This document shows positions 17,446 to 24,695 of a stretch of DNA of 39,408 nt, piece after piece. The position numbers and the translations under genes are program-made. The stretch lies in assembly GCA_900321605.1 (NCBI GenBank), contig ONWR01000005.1:1-39408 (forward strand), written 5' to 3'. This stretch comes from an uncultured Bacteroidales bacterium (GTDB lineage: Bacteria > Bacteroidota > Bacteroidia > Bacteroidales > Paludibacteraceae). A model generated the notes under the pieces. It was not told the origin of the DNA. It saw nothing but the letters and a program-made list of their open reading frames with translations, and did no database searches. The stretch's first letter is position 1. Each line of letters begins with the position of its first letter.

Positions 17446-18321
17446 TTATTTGAGAAAAACTCCAAATGTTAAGTTGGCATTGACGGACTGGTTGCCCGGA
17501 TTCTTCGGATGCCATTCGACCGAGGACTTGTCCTCCGAGATATAATACGGGTTGATCATCAGTTGCCCCTTGAGCATGAGTCCCAAGTACTTGTTCAGCG
17601 TCCAATTTTTGCGCAAGGAGATGTCAATGTTGACGACTGCAAAATCACCTCTAAAAGAAGTGTAGCGACTCTTCCAAGGCGTCATGCCGAGTGCTCCTCT
17701 CAAGCTGAGATCATAAGGCAGAGCTTGCGTATAACTGATTTCCAGATAGGAAGAGTACGCTCTTTTGAGATTGCCGTTGGCATCGATATATCCATCGGCA
17801 GCGGAGACGCGTGTCCCCCACAAGATACTCAACGGTATTTTGCTGCTGAGGGTATATCGGAGATTGAGCTCGAGACGGTTGCCTTTGTCCGCATAATTGG
17901 CGAAATCAAAGAATCCGCAGTTGAAATTATGGACATAGAGCATATAGAGATTCAGTCCCCAACGGTTGAAACCGAGCGAGAGATCGACCTCGGGCTGAAA
18001 CGTACGGAACGTCCAGTCCGTGACGCCGATGTTCCACCACATGTTGAAATAGAGTCCACCGTAACCGACGCTGGCATCCAATTGGATGTTCGCAGCTCCG
18101 GAATACTGTCCTCTCCAGAGATAAGCAGTTTGTAGAACCGCTTTGCCGTCATAGGTAAAACCGACGGGTTTAGAATAGTCATCAAACCACCGATTCTCTT
18201 TAGGCTGCTGTTCGGAATCGGTCTCGGTCTCTTGCGCACATGCGCGTGCGTTAAATAAAAAAGGTAATACTCCGACGCAAAGCGCCAGAGTGATTACCTT
18301 CTTCATCATTACCTTAGCCAT
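17446..18321 (-). CDS. Outer-membrane barrel protein with TAYLWRG motif (Gcw_chp/TorF-like), copy 1
   Basis: Up to 291 residues. The signal peptide starts at MKKVITLALCVGVLPFLF; ATG codons complementary to 18319-18321, 18307-18309 and 18304-18306 are all possible starts. TAYLWRGQYSGAANIQLDASVGYGG and GMTPWKSRYTSFRGDFAVVNIDISLRKNW align by eye with the next gene. It follows the small HTH-like gene by only 6 bp and precedes the second barrel by 36 bp, so one mRNA with apbE is likely. A role in redox or transport is possible because of apbE but is inference. Confidence 0.77.
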   Translation of the reverse strand: MAKVMMKKVITLALCVGVLPFLFNARACAQETETDSEQQPKENRWFDDYSKPVGFTYDGKAVLQTAYLWRGQYSGAANIQLDASVGYGGLYFNMWWNIGVTDWTFRTFQPEVDLSLGFNRWGLNLYMLYVHNFNCGFFDFANYADKGNRLELNLRYTLSSKIPLSILWGTRVSAADGYIDANGNLKRAYSSYLEISYTQALPYDLSLRGALGMTPWKSRYTSFRGDFAVVNIDISLRKNWTLNKYLGLMLKGQLMINPYYISEDKSSVEWHPKNPGNQSVNANLTFGVFLK

Positions 18322-18327
18322 TTGTGC

Positions 18328-18567
18328 TTAAAGTGCATTTTGTGCTTCCCATGCACGGCGCAAGGCAGCCTCCAGAATGCGGGTATTGCTGAACTCAACG
18401 ATACCACCCTCCGGACCTGCTTCCATGTGATAGTCAGCGTTACCTTCACCATTGAAATACGCTCTCACCTCTTCACCGGTAATACCGAGCTCAGCGGCGA
18501 TAGCGTCCATACTGCCATGAGGAAGACTGTCTTTTACTGCACGAAGGCGATTAAATGTCGTACGCAT
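18328..18567 (-). CDS. Small HTH-like hypothetical protein
   Basis: 79 residues, MRTTFNRLRAVKDSLPHGSMDAIAAELGITGEEVRAYFNGEGN. The segment MDAIAAELGITGEEVRAYFNG has the spacing of a helix-turn-helix, so it may bind DNA. No signal peptide or membrane segment. It lies directly downstream of a strong promoter and 6 bp upstream of the first barrel gene, so it could regulate that unit. I do not recognise a named family. Confidence 0.7.
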   Translation of the reverse strand: MRTTFNRLRAVKDSLPHGSMDAIAAELGITGEEVRAYFNGEGNADYHMEAGPEGGIVEFSNTRILEAALRRAWEAQNAL

Positions 18568-18628
18568 AGTTGTGTTGTGTTTTTATATGATTTATGAATG
18601 TTAATTAGTCATTTTTACAAAATCGGTG

Positions 18629-18660
18629 CAAATTTACTACTTTTTTTTGATATATGCAAA
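18629..18660 (-). promoter_or_regulatory. Promoter for the HTH/barrel/apbE unit
   Basis: Minus-strand TTTGCATATATC, an A tract, TAAATTTG (complement of 18629-18636) and GCACCGATTTTG. Divergent from the promoter at 18705. Confidence 0.83.
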
Positions 18661-18704
18661 TAATTATGCATTTTTTGCGAAAAATAATTTTTATTGCCCT
18701 AATA

Positions 18705-18736
18705 TTTGCGTATGTCGCGAAAAAAGCGTAACTTTG
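18705..18736 (+). promoter_or_regulatory. Promoter for the EamA transporter
   Basis: TTTGCGTATGTC from 18705 and TAACTTTG at 18729-18736, 20 nt spacing. It excludes an upstream in-frame ATG as the start of the gene. Confidence 0.85.
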
Positions 18737-18763
18737 CAGCGCATAAGTGTGCGTCCTATTGAA

Positions 18764-19693
18764 ATGAAACAAACTATTCCTATTATAGCGCTGATCATCT
18801 CTATGGTGATTTGGTCAGTAAGCGGTATTGCTATCAAGCATGCACTCGTCGTTCTACCTCCGTTTACGATGATTGTGATGCGGTTTGTACCGGCTGTTCT
18901 GTTGATGTTGATTATTGGTATTATTTGTCGCCATCATTCGTTGTTCTGTCTGCAAAAGATGGATTTGCGCGATTTGCCGCTTTTCCTTATTGCCGGAACG
19001 TGTCAACCGTTTTTGTACTATCTGTTGGAGACGTACTCGTACGCTGCGCTCAACAGTCCGACGATAGCGGAGACGCTGCTATCCACCAGTCCGTTGCTCA
19101 GTCCTATTTTTGCGGCTGTTTTATTAGGCGAACGGGTGACAAAATATAATATATGGGGTATTCTCATCTCTACTATTGGCGTTTTTGTATTAACGTTAGC
19201 CGGTGGAACGGATTATTCGATAGGCAGTTATTGGGGTGTGTTGTTGGCTTTTGCAGCCGTTTCTGCGGCGGTAGTGGACTCGATTATGATGCGCAAAGCA
19301 CCGCTTAGATACAGTTCGCTTTCTTTTGTTTTTTATACCCAGCTCATCAGTTTGATGTACTTTATTCCTATCTGGTGGATAAAAGAAGGACCGGAGGCGA
19401 TAAACAATTTGCAATTTACCATTCACCATTCACAATTAATGACTGCGCTGGGATGTGTGGCGTACCTGACTGTATTTGCAAGCGTGACGGCGTTTATTTT
19501 GTTCTGCTATGCGCTTCGTCAAGTAGGCGTGACACAAGCCAATGCGTTCAATAATATCCGTCCTGCTTTTACGGCACTTTGGATGTTTCTTTTCTTTGAT
19601 GAAATACTGCCTTGGGCGAAGTGGTTAGGCATCGTATTCATCATTTTTGGCCTTTTTATATGCCAAAAGCAAGAAAAAAAGCATAATTATTGA
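18764..19693 (+). CDS. DMT-superfamily (EamA) transporter with embedded heptamer array
   Basis: 309 residues from ATG 18764; an earlier ATG lies upstream of the promoter and is rejected. Ten hydrophobic helices in two EamA repeats; the first repeat includes WSVSGIAIKHALVVLPPFTMIVMRF and the end of the second LPWAKWLGIVFIIFGLFI. Drug/metabolite exporters of this family move small molecules such as amino acids; the substrate here cannot be told. Residues about 214-225 (NNLQFTIHHSQL), in the loop after helix 7, are encoded by a 35-bp heptamer array at 19405-19439. It stands alone, with a new promoter directly after it. Confidence 0.87.
   Translation: MKQTIPIIALIISMVIWSVSGIAIKHALVVLPPFTMIVMRFVPAVLLMLIIGIICRHHSLFCLQKMDLRDLPLFLIAGTCQPFLYYLLETYSYAALNSPTIAETLLSTSPLLSPIFAAVLLGERVTKYNIWGILISTIGVFVLTLAGGTDYSIGSYWGVLLAFAAVSAAVVDSIMMRKAPLRYSSLSFVFYTQLISLMYFIPIWWIKEGPEAINNLQFTIHHSQLMTALGCVAYLTVFASVTAFILFCYALRQVGVTQANAFNNIRPAFTALWMFLFFDEILPWAKWLGIVFIIFGLFICQKQEKKHNY
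19405..19439. repeat. In-frame heptamer array CAATTTR/CCATTCA inside the EamA gene, 5 units (35 bp)
   Basis: Units CAATTTG, CAATTTA, CCATTCA, CCATTCA, CAATTAA. It is read on the strand that lacks stop codons in all frames; the other strand contains TGA. Confidence 0.85.
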
Positions 19694-19699
19694 ATAATA

Positions 19700-19731
19700 T
19701 TTGCATATACGAAATAAATTTCGTAATTTTG
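19700..19731 (+). promoter_or_regulatory. Promoter for the 5-alpha-reductase-like gene cluster
   Basis: TTTG at 19700-19703 and TAATTTTG at 19724-19731, 20 nt spacing, about 30 nt before the start codon. Confidence 0.85.
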
Positions 19732-19762
19732 TGCGCTTTTTTGAATATAACAAACATTTAAT

Positions 19763-20578
19763 ATGAATTATTTGAATACTTCTTTTGGCGACCTGCTGTT
19801 CATCATGTTCTTGGTGGGTTTTGTAGTGTTCGTATCGCTTTATTTTGTCGATGCAGGCTATGGTAAGATGCGTTCCGAGAAATGGGGACCGTCTATGAAC
19901 AACAAAGCGGGATGGCTTCTGATGGAGTGCCCGGTGTTCTTCGTGGTGTGGTATGAGTATTTCAAGGCAATTGGCAGTCCGGATCCGGTAGTGTCTGAGG
20001 CTGTGAAGAATGCGCCGTATTGGTTGTTCTTCCTGTTCTTTGAGTTCCATTATTTCCAGCGATCGTTTATCTTCCCGTTCTTGCTCAAAGGTAAGAGTAA
20101 GATGCCGTTTGCGATTATGATCCTGTCGGTAGTATGGAACCTGATCAATGGATATATACAGGGTTATTTCCTGTTCCATATTGCTCCGACTGATCCGTAC
20201 TACTCGCAGTTGTACACCTCGTCATGGCTGACTGATCCGCGTTTCATCATCGGAACGGTGATTTTCTTCACGGGATGGATCATCAATATGCATTCCGACT
20301 ACGTGATACGTCATCTGCGCAAACCCGGCGACACGAATCACTATCTGCCGAAAAAGGGAATGTACCGATTTGTGACGAGTGCCAATTATTTGGGTGAGAT
20401 CACGGAATGGCTTGGTTTTGCTATTCTTACTTGGTCGTTTGCCGGATTGCTGTTCTTCTGGTTCAGTTGCTGCAACCTCGTGCCTCGTGCCAATTCGATT
20501 TATCATAAGTACGAGGAGGAGTTCCCCGATGAGTTTGACCGCAAGAAACTGAAACGTATTATTCCGTTTATTTATTAG
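19763..20578 (+). CDS. 3-oxo-5-alpha-steroid 4-dehydrogenase family membrane protein (DUF1295/steroid reductase)
   Basis: 271 residues, about six to seven membrane helices. The C-terminal part carries the steroid 5-alpha-reductase signature: YFQRSFIFPFLLKG, NMHSDYVIRHLRKPG, YLGEITEWLGFAI and NLVPRANSIYHKYEEEFPDEFDRKKLKRIIPFIY. Members use NADPH to reduce the C4-C5 double bond of 3-oxo steroids or related enones. It heads a run with an Old-Yellow-Enzyme-like gene and an SDR gene. In gut Bacteroidales such as Parabacteroides and Odoribacteraceae, comparable genes (5AR, 5BR, 3-beta-HSDH) convert 3-oxo-delta4 bile acids to allo forms; whether this locus does the same is inference. Confidence 0.85.
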   Translation: MNYLNTSFGDLLFIMFLVGFVVFVSLYFVDAGYGKMRSEKWGPSMNNKAGWLLMECPVFFVVWYEYFKAIGSPDPVVSEAVKNAPYWLFFLFFEFHYFQRSFIFPFLLKGKSKMPFAIMILSVVWNLINGYIQGYFLFHIAPTDPYYSQLYTSSWLTDPRFIIGTVIFFTGWIINMHSDYVIRHLRKPGDTNHYLPKKGMYRFVTSANYLGEITEWLGFAILTWSFAGLLFFWFSCCNLVPRANSIYHKYEEEFPDEFDRKKLKRIIPFIY

Positions 20579-20616
20579 TCGTTAGTCGATAGTCGATAGT
20601 CGTTAGTCGATAGTCC
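20575..20616. repeat. Heptamer array, WTAGTCG family, 6 units (42 bp)
   Basis: Units TTAGTCG x2, ATAGTCG x2, TTAGTCG, ATAGTCC. It begins one base before the stop codon of the reductase gene (TAG within the first unit) and ends 5 bp before the start of the next gene. Confidence 0.97.
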
Positions 20617-20621
20617 AAAAT

Positions 20622-20987
20622 ATGGCACATAATTATAAAGAATTAGAAGTTTGGAAGCGCGCTATGTCGATTGCTAAGTCGATATATACGATGACTAAGA
20701 AGTTTCCTATCGATGAAAAGTTTGGACTTACGTCTCAAATTCAAAGGGCGGCAGTGTCTATCGCCTCCAACATTGCAGAAGGAGCAGGACGAGGAACGGA
20801 TAAAGATTTCGTTCATTTCCTAAATATTGCGTTAGGATCTGCTTTTGAGGTAGAAACCCAGGTTCTTTTATCTTTAGATTTGGGATATTTATCCAATGAA
20901 GATAGTAAAGATATATTAGATAATATTCGCGTGATTCAACCACAATTGAATGCATTAATCAAAAAATATGGAGAAATTATTCTATGA
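20622..20987 (+). CDS. Four-helix-bundle protein (S23/23S rRNA IVS protein family)
   Basis: 121 residues: MAHNYKELEVWKRAMSIAKSIYTMTKKFP, YGLTSQ-like FGLTSQIQRAAVSIASNIAEGAGRG, FVHFLNIALGSAFEVETQVLLSLDLGYL. This is the TIGR02436/PF05635 family, first seen inside intervening sequences of 23S rRNA genes and related to the Avd protein of diversity-generating retroelements. Its cellular role is unknown. Its TGA stop overlaps the ATG of the next gene (ATGA). It interrupts an otherwise redox-enzyme cluster and is bracketed by heptamer arrays of one family in opposite orientations, which suggests insertion. Confidence 0.92.
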   Translation: MAHNYKELEVWKRAMSIAKSIYTMTKKFPIDEKFGLTSQIQRAAVSIASNIAEGAGRGTDKDFVHFLNIALGSAFEVETQVLLSLDLGYLSNEDSKDILDNIRVIQPQLNALIKKYGEIIL

Positions 20988-22213
20988 AAAATAATACCAA
21001 TGAGGCATTGGCGGACCAACGACAAACGACCAATGACCAACGACTATTTACCCCGTTTCAATTGGGACCCATTACATTGCGGAATCGAATCATCCGTTCT
21101 GCAGCCTTTGAGAACATGGCGCGACATAATGCACCGACCAAGGAATTGCAGGACTATCACGTCTCCGTAGCGCGTGGTGGAGTTGGCATGACGACTGTTG
21201 CCTATTGCGCTGTGGACTTGAGCGGCGTGTCGTTTGACGGTCAGCTCTATGTCCGTCCGGAGATCATTCCCGATATGAAAAAGATGACCGACGCTATTCA
21301 TGCGGAGGGCGCGAAAGCCAGTATCCAGTTGGGACACTGCGGTAATATGACGCATATCTATACTTGTCATTGTATACCGGTGAGTGCAGATACGTGGTTC
21401 AATCTCTATAGTCCGACGATCCATCGCCGTCTCAAAGTGGCGGAGATCAAGAACCTCGTTAAGAAATTCGGCGAGGCGGTGGACTGGGCGCGTGAGTGCG
21501 GTTTTGACTGCGTGGAGATACATGCAGGACACGCCTATCTCATCTCGCAGTTCATTAGTCCGCGTACGAACCACCGTCATGACGAGTACGGAGGCTCTTT
21601 TGAGAACCGCGTACGATTCATGAACGAGATCCTCGACGAGGTGATGGTTCATGCGAAAGACGATATGGCGGTAGTGGTCAAGACCAATATGTGGGATGAC
21701 TGCTGGCATGGTGTCAGCGTTGAAGAGGGTATCAAAGTAGCCAAAGAGATAGCCAAGCACAAGGTGCATGGTATCGTTCTCTCCGGCGGAACCGTGAGCC
21801 GTTCGCCAATGACTATCCTTGGCGGCGCTATGCCGTACAAGACCTTGGCGCACTATATGAACATGAAATCATTCTGGTGGCTCAAGGCGGCACTTAATAT
21901 CCCGGGTGTAGCTGCTATCATGACGCCGACCGTGCCTTTCAAAGAGCTCTATTTCATGGAGAAAGCAAAGATCTTCCAGAAAGAGATCACCGACACGCCT
22001 CTTATTTATGTCGGCGGCGTGCAGAGCGGAGATAACTGCCAGCAGATCATGGACGAGGGTTTTGACCTGTTCCAGATAGCGCACGTGCTCATTAAGGATC
22101 CGGATTTTGTGAAGCATGTGCAGGAGAACCCGCATTACCATGCCGGTTGCGGACGATCCAACTACTGTGTGGGACGTATGTACTATGAAATGTCACGAGT
22201 GTGTGGAGCGTGA
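20984..22213 (+). CDS. NADH:flavin oxidoreductase / Old Yellow Enzyme family, probable frameshift near the 3' end
   Basis: FMN-dependent TIM-barrel enoate reductase of 409 residues. The conserved start is LFTPFQLGPITLRNRIIRSAAF (from residue 21). The active-site region around 180-212 (EIHAGHAYLISQFISPRTN, then DEYGGSFENR) is typical of the family. Residues 11-22 (DQRQTTNDQRLF) come from a heptamer array and precede the conserved domain. The frame ends abruptly at RMYYEMSRVCGA; a +1 frame from about 22185 continues as MKCHECVERDGEVIAP and then a helix, ending at 22307 just before the next gene. That looks like the true C-terminus. Size and family resemble steroid 5-beta-reductase/BaiCD-like enzymes; substrate unproven. 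Confidence 0.87.
   Translation: MKNNTNEALADQRQTTNDQRLFTPFQLGPITLRNRIIRSAAFENMARHNAPTKELQDYHVSVARGGVGMTTVAYCAVDLSGVSFDGQLYVRPEIIPDMKKMTDAIHAEGAKASIQLGHCGNMTHIYTCHCIPVSADTWFNLYSPTIHRRLKVAEIKNLVKKFGEAVDWARECGFDCVEIHAGHAYLISQFISPRTNHRHDEYGGSFENRVRFMNEILDEVMVHAKDDMAVVVKTNMWDDCWHGVSVEEGIKVAKEIAKHKVHGIVLSGGTVSRSPMTILGGAMPYKTLAHYMNMKSFWWLKAALNIPGVAAIMTPTVPFKELYFMEKAKIFQKEITDTPLIYVGGVQSGDNCQQIMDEGFDLFQIAHVLIKDPDFVKHVQENPHYHAGCGRSNYCVGRMYYEMSRVCGA
21014..21048. repeat. In-frame heptamer array GACCAAC in the oxidoreductase N-terminus, 5 units (35 bp)
   Basis: Units GACCAAC, GACAAAC, GACCAAT, GACCAAC, GACTATT. Translated as DQRQTTNDQRLF (residues 11-22). Inverse orientation to the array at 20575-20616. 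Confidence 0.95.
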
Positions 22214-22307
22214 CGGAGAGGTGATTGCCCCGCGTCTCAAGAAAGAGATCGCGCAATTGGAGGCGAATGCCAAGAAATCGATTGAACAACAAAAAGCCGG
22301 TAAATAA
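22185..22307 (+). pseudogene. Out-of-frame C-terminal tail of the oxidoreductase (or separate 40-residue ORF)
   Basis: Reads MKCHECVERDGEVIAPRLKK then a helical EIAQLEANAKKSIEQQKAGK and stops at TAA 22305-22307, one base before the SDR start. It overlaps the end of the preceding frame in the +1 register. The CxxC pair and its perfect fit between two coupled genes suggest it is the displaced end of the oxidoreductase, by mutation, assembly error or frameshifting. A small independent protein starting at ATG 22185 is the alternative. Confidence 0.5.
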
Positions 22308-22308
22308 G

Positions 22309-23136
22309 ATGATCGCTTTAGTTACGGGAGCCAGTAGCGGTATAGGACTGCAGTATGCTACTCAGTTGGCACGCGATTACCGATGCGACCTGCTGTTGGT
22401 CAGCAATCAGGAGAAGGAACTCGCGCAAGTGGCAACCGATTTGGCTGCGCAATACGGTGTCCAGACGGTAGCACATTATGCGGATCTCAGTCAGACGGAT
22501 GCCGCGGAGAAACTCCATGCATGGTGTCATGAGCAGGGCTACACGGTAGATATACTCATCAACAACGCCGGTGTGTTCTTCTTTAATCCGTATTGCGAGA
22601 CTCCGCTCAAGCGGATTGACCTCATGCTGCAACTGCATGTGAATACGGTAGCCAAACTGACACGTCTTTTTGCCGAGGATATGTGCCAACGCGAGTTGAC
22701 GGCGGAAGAGGCATCCTCGCGTATATGCGGGCACAAGCGCATGCGCGGGTACATTCTTAATATGAGTAGCATGTCGGCTTGGATGGCGATGCCGGGTATT
22801 CAGACCTATAATGCCACCAAAGCGTTTATCTATAATCTCTCCAAATCCATCTGGTACGAACTCAAACCGCATAACGTAGGAATCACGGTAATGGCTCCGG
22901 GAGCTGTGGATACAGAGTTATTCGGTTTGGCGCCTAAATGGAGAAAGATAGCTGTCAGCCTGACGGCTTCTATACCGCCGGAGAAACTGGTCAAACGGGC
23001 TTTGCGGAATATGTTCCGTAACAAGAAAGCGGACACTCCGGGCTTCCTGAACTGGCTGAGTACGCCGCTGTTGAAACATACACCGGACTGGATACTCTTT
23101 TTTGCTCAAAAGAAATTATCGCAATTTATGCATTGA
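22309..23136 (+). CDS. Short-chain dehydrogenase/reductase (SDR), possible hydroxysteroid dehydrogenase
   Basis: 275 residues from ATG 22309, where the Rossmann start MIALVTGASSGIG begins; upstream in-frame codons belong to the previous tail. The classical SDR elements are present: TGASSGIG (6-13), NNAG (85-88), Ser153/154, Tyr167-Lys171 (YNATK). PGAVDTELF follows the active site. The hydrophobic C-terminal part (WLSTPLLKHTPDWILFF) may associate with membrane, as in steroid/3-ketoacyl type SDRs. It is next to the 5-alpha-reductase-like and flavin reductase genes. A 3-hydroxysteroid or 3-ketosphinganine/lipid role is possible; sequence alone cannot choose. Confidence 0.88.
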   Translation: MIALVTGASSGIGLQYATQLARDYRCDLLLVSNQEKELAQVATDLAAQYGVQTVAHYADLSQTDAAEKLHAWCHEQGYTVDILINNAGVFFFNPYCETPLKRIDLMLQLHVNTVAKLTRLFAEDMCQRELTAEEASSRICGHKRMRGYILNMSSMSAWMAMPGIQTYNATKAFIYNLSKSIWYELKPHNVGITVMAPGAVDTELFGLAPKWRKIAVSLTASIPPEKLVKRALRNMFRNKKADTPGFLNWLSTPLLKHTPDWILFFAQKKLSQFMH

Positions 23137-23141
23137 TACCT

Positions 23142-24671
23142 ATGAAACGATTGTTCTTATTTCTCACAGTCAGCGTATTAGCTCTGGCGGTAAACGCAAA
23201 TGACATCGCCTACACGGCTGATGACGTGACGATTTTCCCGAATCCTGAACGCGGTTTTACCGACGAGTTAGGAGGAGATTTTGCTCTGACGGATTCCAAG
23301 AATCATGTGGTGCAACCGGTAGAAGACTGGTATTGGGACGAAGAGGACGAAAACTATCCCGAGCGTAAAAACCAGTCCCTCGTTATGCTGATGTATTACC
23401 TCAAGAACTACAAGACCAAAGATTTGTCGAACAAAATCTTGCAGGGCTTCAATGAGGATATGCAGATCCTTCGTAACCATGGGTTCAAATGCGTGCTGCG
23501 TTTTGCTTATGACTGGAGTAGTAAGACCGATGCTACGCTTTCGTGGGCACAACGCCATCTGGAGCAACTGACGCCGTATTTGGAGTCCAATAAGGATGTT
23601 ATTTTTGCCCTTGAAGCCGGTTTCGTAGGTCGTTGGGGCGAGTGGTATTATAGCAGTAATTACGGTAATGAGACTCAGGAACTGACTTCTAACCGTCGCA
23701 CTCTGCTGCAGTCGTTGATTAGTGCTTGTCCGTCGGGTCGTTTCCTGTTGGTGCGCTATCCGCTGATCAAACTGTCGTATTTAGGTGATGAAATACCGCT
23801 TGATTCTGCACAAGCTTATTCCTCTTCTGCACGTGCCCGTATCGGTCATCATAATGATGCGTTCCTCAATGCATGGGGTAATGATGGTACGTATGGTCGT
23901 AATGGTGACGGACCGGATGATGATCCTATTTTGCGTAACTACATCGCTCAAGAAACGCTTTATGTGCCTAATGGTGGCGAGACGAATGTGGAGGAGAATC
24001 CGTTGGCAAGCATCGTTGCGCAATACGACACTACTATGACGGAGTTGCGTCGGTATCATTGGACTTTCTGCGGTTCGCAATATGCAGAAGAAGTGACGAA
24101 TGTATGGCGTACGAATGGTGCTTTTGCGGAGATGGAACGCGTGTTGGGATATCGTTTCCAGTTGATTACTGCTACGTTGCCGGATGTTGCTGAAACCGGT
24201 AGAGAGATGCGCGTGCAACTGAGATTGCGTAATGTGGGATGTGCGCCCTTATATAACGAACGTCATGCGTATATCGTTCTGAAGAATGGTAACTCCGAGT
24301 ACCGTGTTCAGTTGGCTTCTGATCCTCGTCGCTGGTTGCCGAACGGAGCAGAGACGACGATAGATGAGACCCTGACGTTGCCGGATAATATGCCGGAAGG
24401 TACGTATCAGCTCTATCTGTATCTGCCGGATGTAGCAGAGACCTTAGCTTCTGATCCGCGCTATGCGGTTCGTTTTGCCAATACCAATGTTTGGGATGCA
24501 ACGACAGGTATGAATAGCCTGAACGCCTCTGTCTTGGTATCTGTCCCGTCTGATTTGGATCATGCGGCGGCGGTTTCTCGTCCGGCTAAGATGATCCGTG
24601 ACGGAAAGGTGTTCATTCTGCGTGACGGCAAACGCTACTCCTTGACAGGACAGGAGCAAACGCAATACTAA
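23142..24671 (+). CDS. Secreted DUF4874/DUF4832 protein
   Basis: 509 residues from ATG 23142 with signal peptide MKRLFLFLTVSVLALAVNA; a TTG three codons earlier is less likely. The N-terminal domain (DUF4874 type) contains FPNPERGFTDELGG, VMLMYYLKNY, CVLRFAYDW and VIFALEAGFVGRWGEWYYS, a barrel-like arrangement. The following DUF4832 domain has YVPNGGETN and WRTNGAFAEMERVLGYRFQL, then a beta-sandwich. The C-terminus AKMIRDGKVFILRDGKRYSL ends in TGQEQTQY, a pattern I associate with short terminal sorting or anchoring segments in Bacteroidales secreted proteins. Function unknown, possibly glycan-related. It starts 5 bp after the SDR gene. Confidence 0.82.
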   Translation: MKRLFLFLTVSVLALAVNANDIAYTADDVTIFPNPERGFTDELGGDFALTDSKNHVVQPVEDWYWDEEDENYPERKNQSLVMLMYYLKNYKTKDLSNKILQGFNEDMQILRNHGFKCVLRFAYDWSSKTDATLSWAQRHLEQLTPYLESNKDVIFALEAGFVGRWGEWYYSSNYGNETQELTSNRRTLLQSLISACPSGRFLLVRYPLIKLSYLGDEIPLDSAQAYSSSARARIGHHNDAFLNAWGNDGTYGRNGDGPDDDPILRNYIAQETLYVPNGGETNVEENPLASIVAQYDTTMTELRRYHWTFCGSQYAEEVTNVWRTNGAFAEMERVLGYRFQLITATLPDVAETGREMRVQLRLRNVGCAPLYNERHAYIVLKNGNSEYRVQLASDPRRWLPNGAETTIDETLTLPDNMPEGTYQLYLYLPDVAETLASDPRYAVRFANTNVWDATTGMNSLNASVLVSVPSDLDHAAAVSRPAKMIRDGKVFILRDGKRYSLTGQEQTQY

Positions 24672-24695
24672 TTAGCAATAAAATAAATACAAGAT

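Noticed and set aside
18626-18763. Longer N-terminus for the EamA transporter.
   Set aside because: The extension would begin upstream of and read through the promoter at 18705-18736, and is not hydrophobic in the right way; ATG 18764 fits the family start.
20622-20987. Four-helix-bundle gene as part of a diversity-generating retroelement.
   Set aside because: No reverse transcriptase, template repeat or variable repeat with adenine-specific differences is present in the window.
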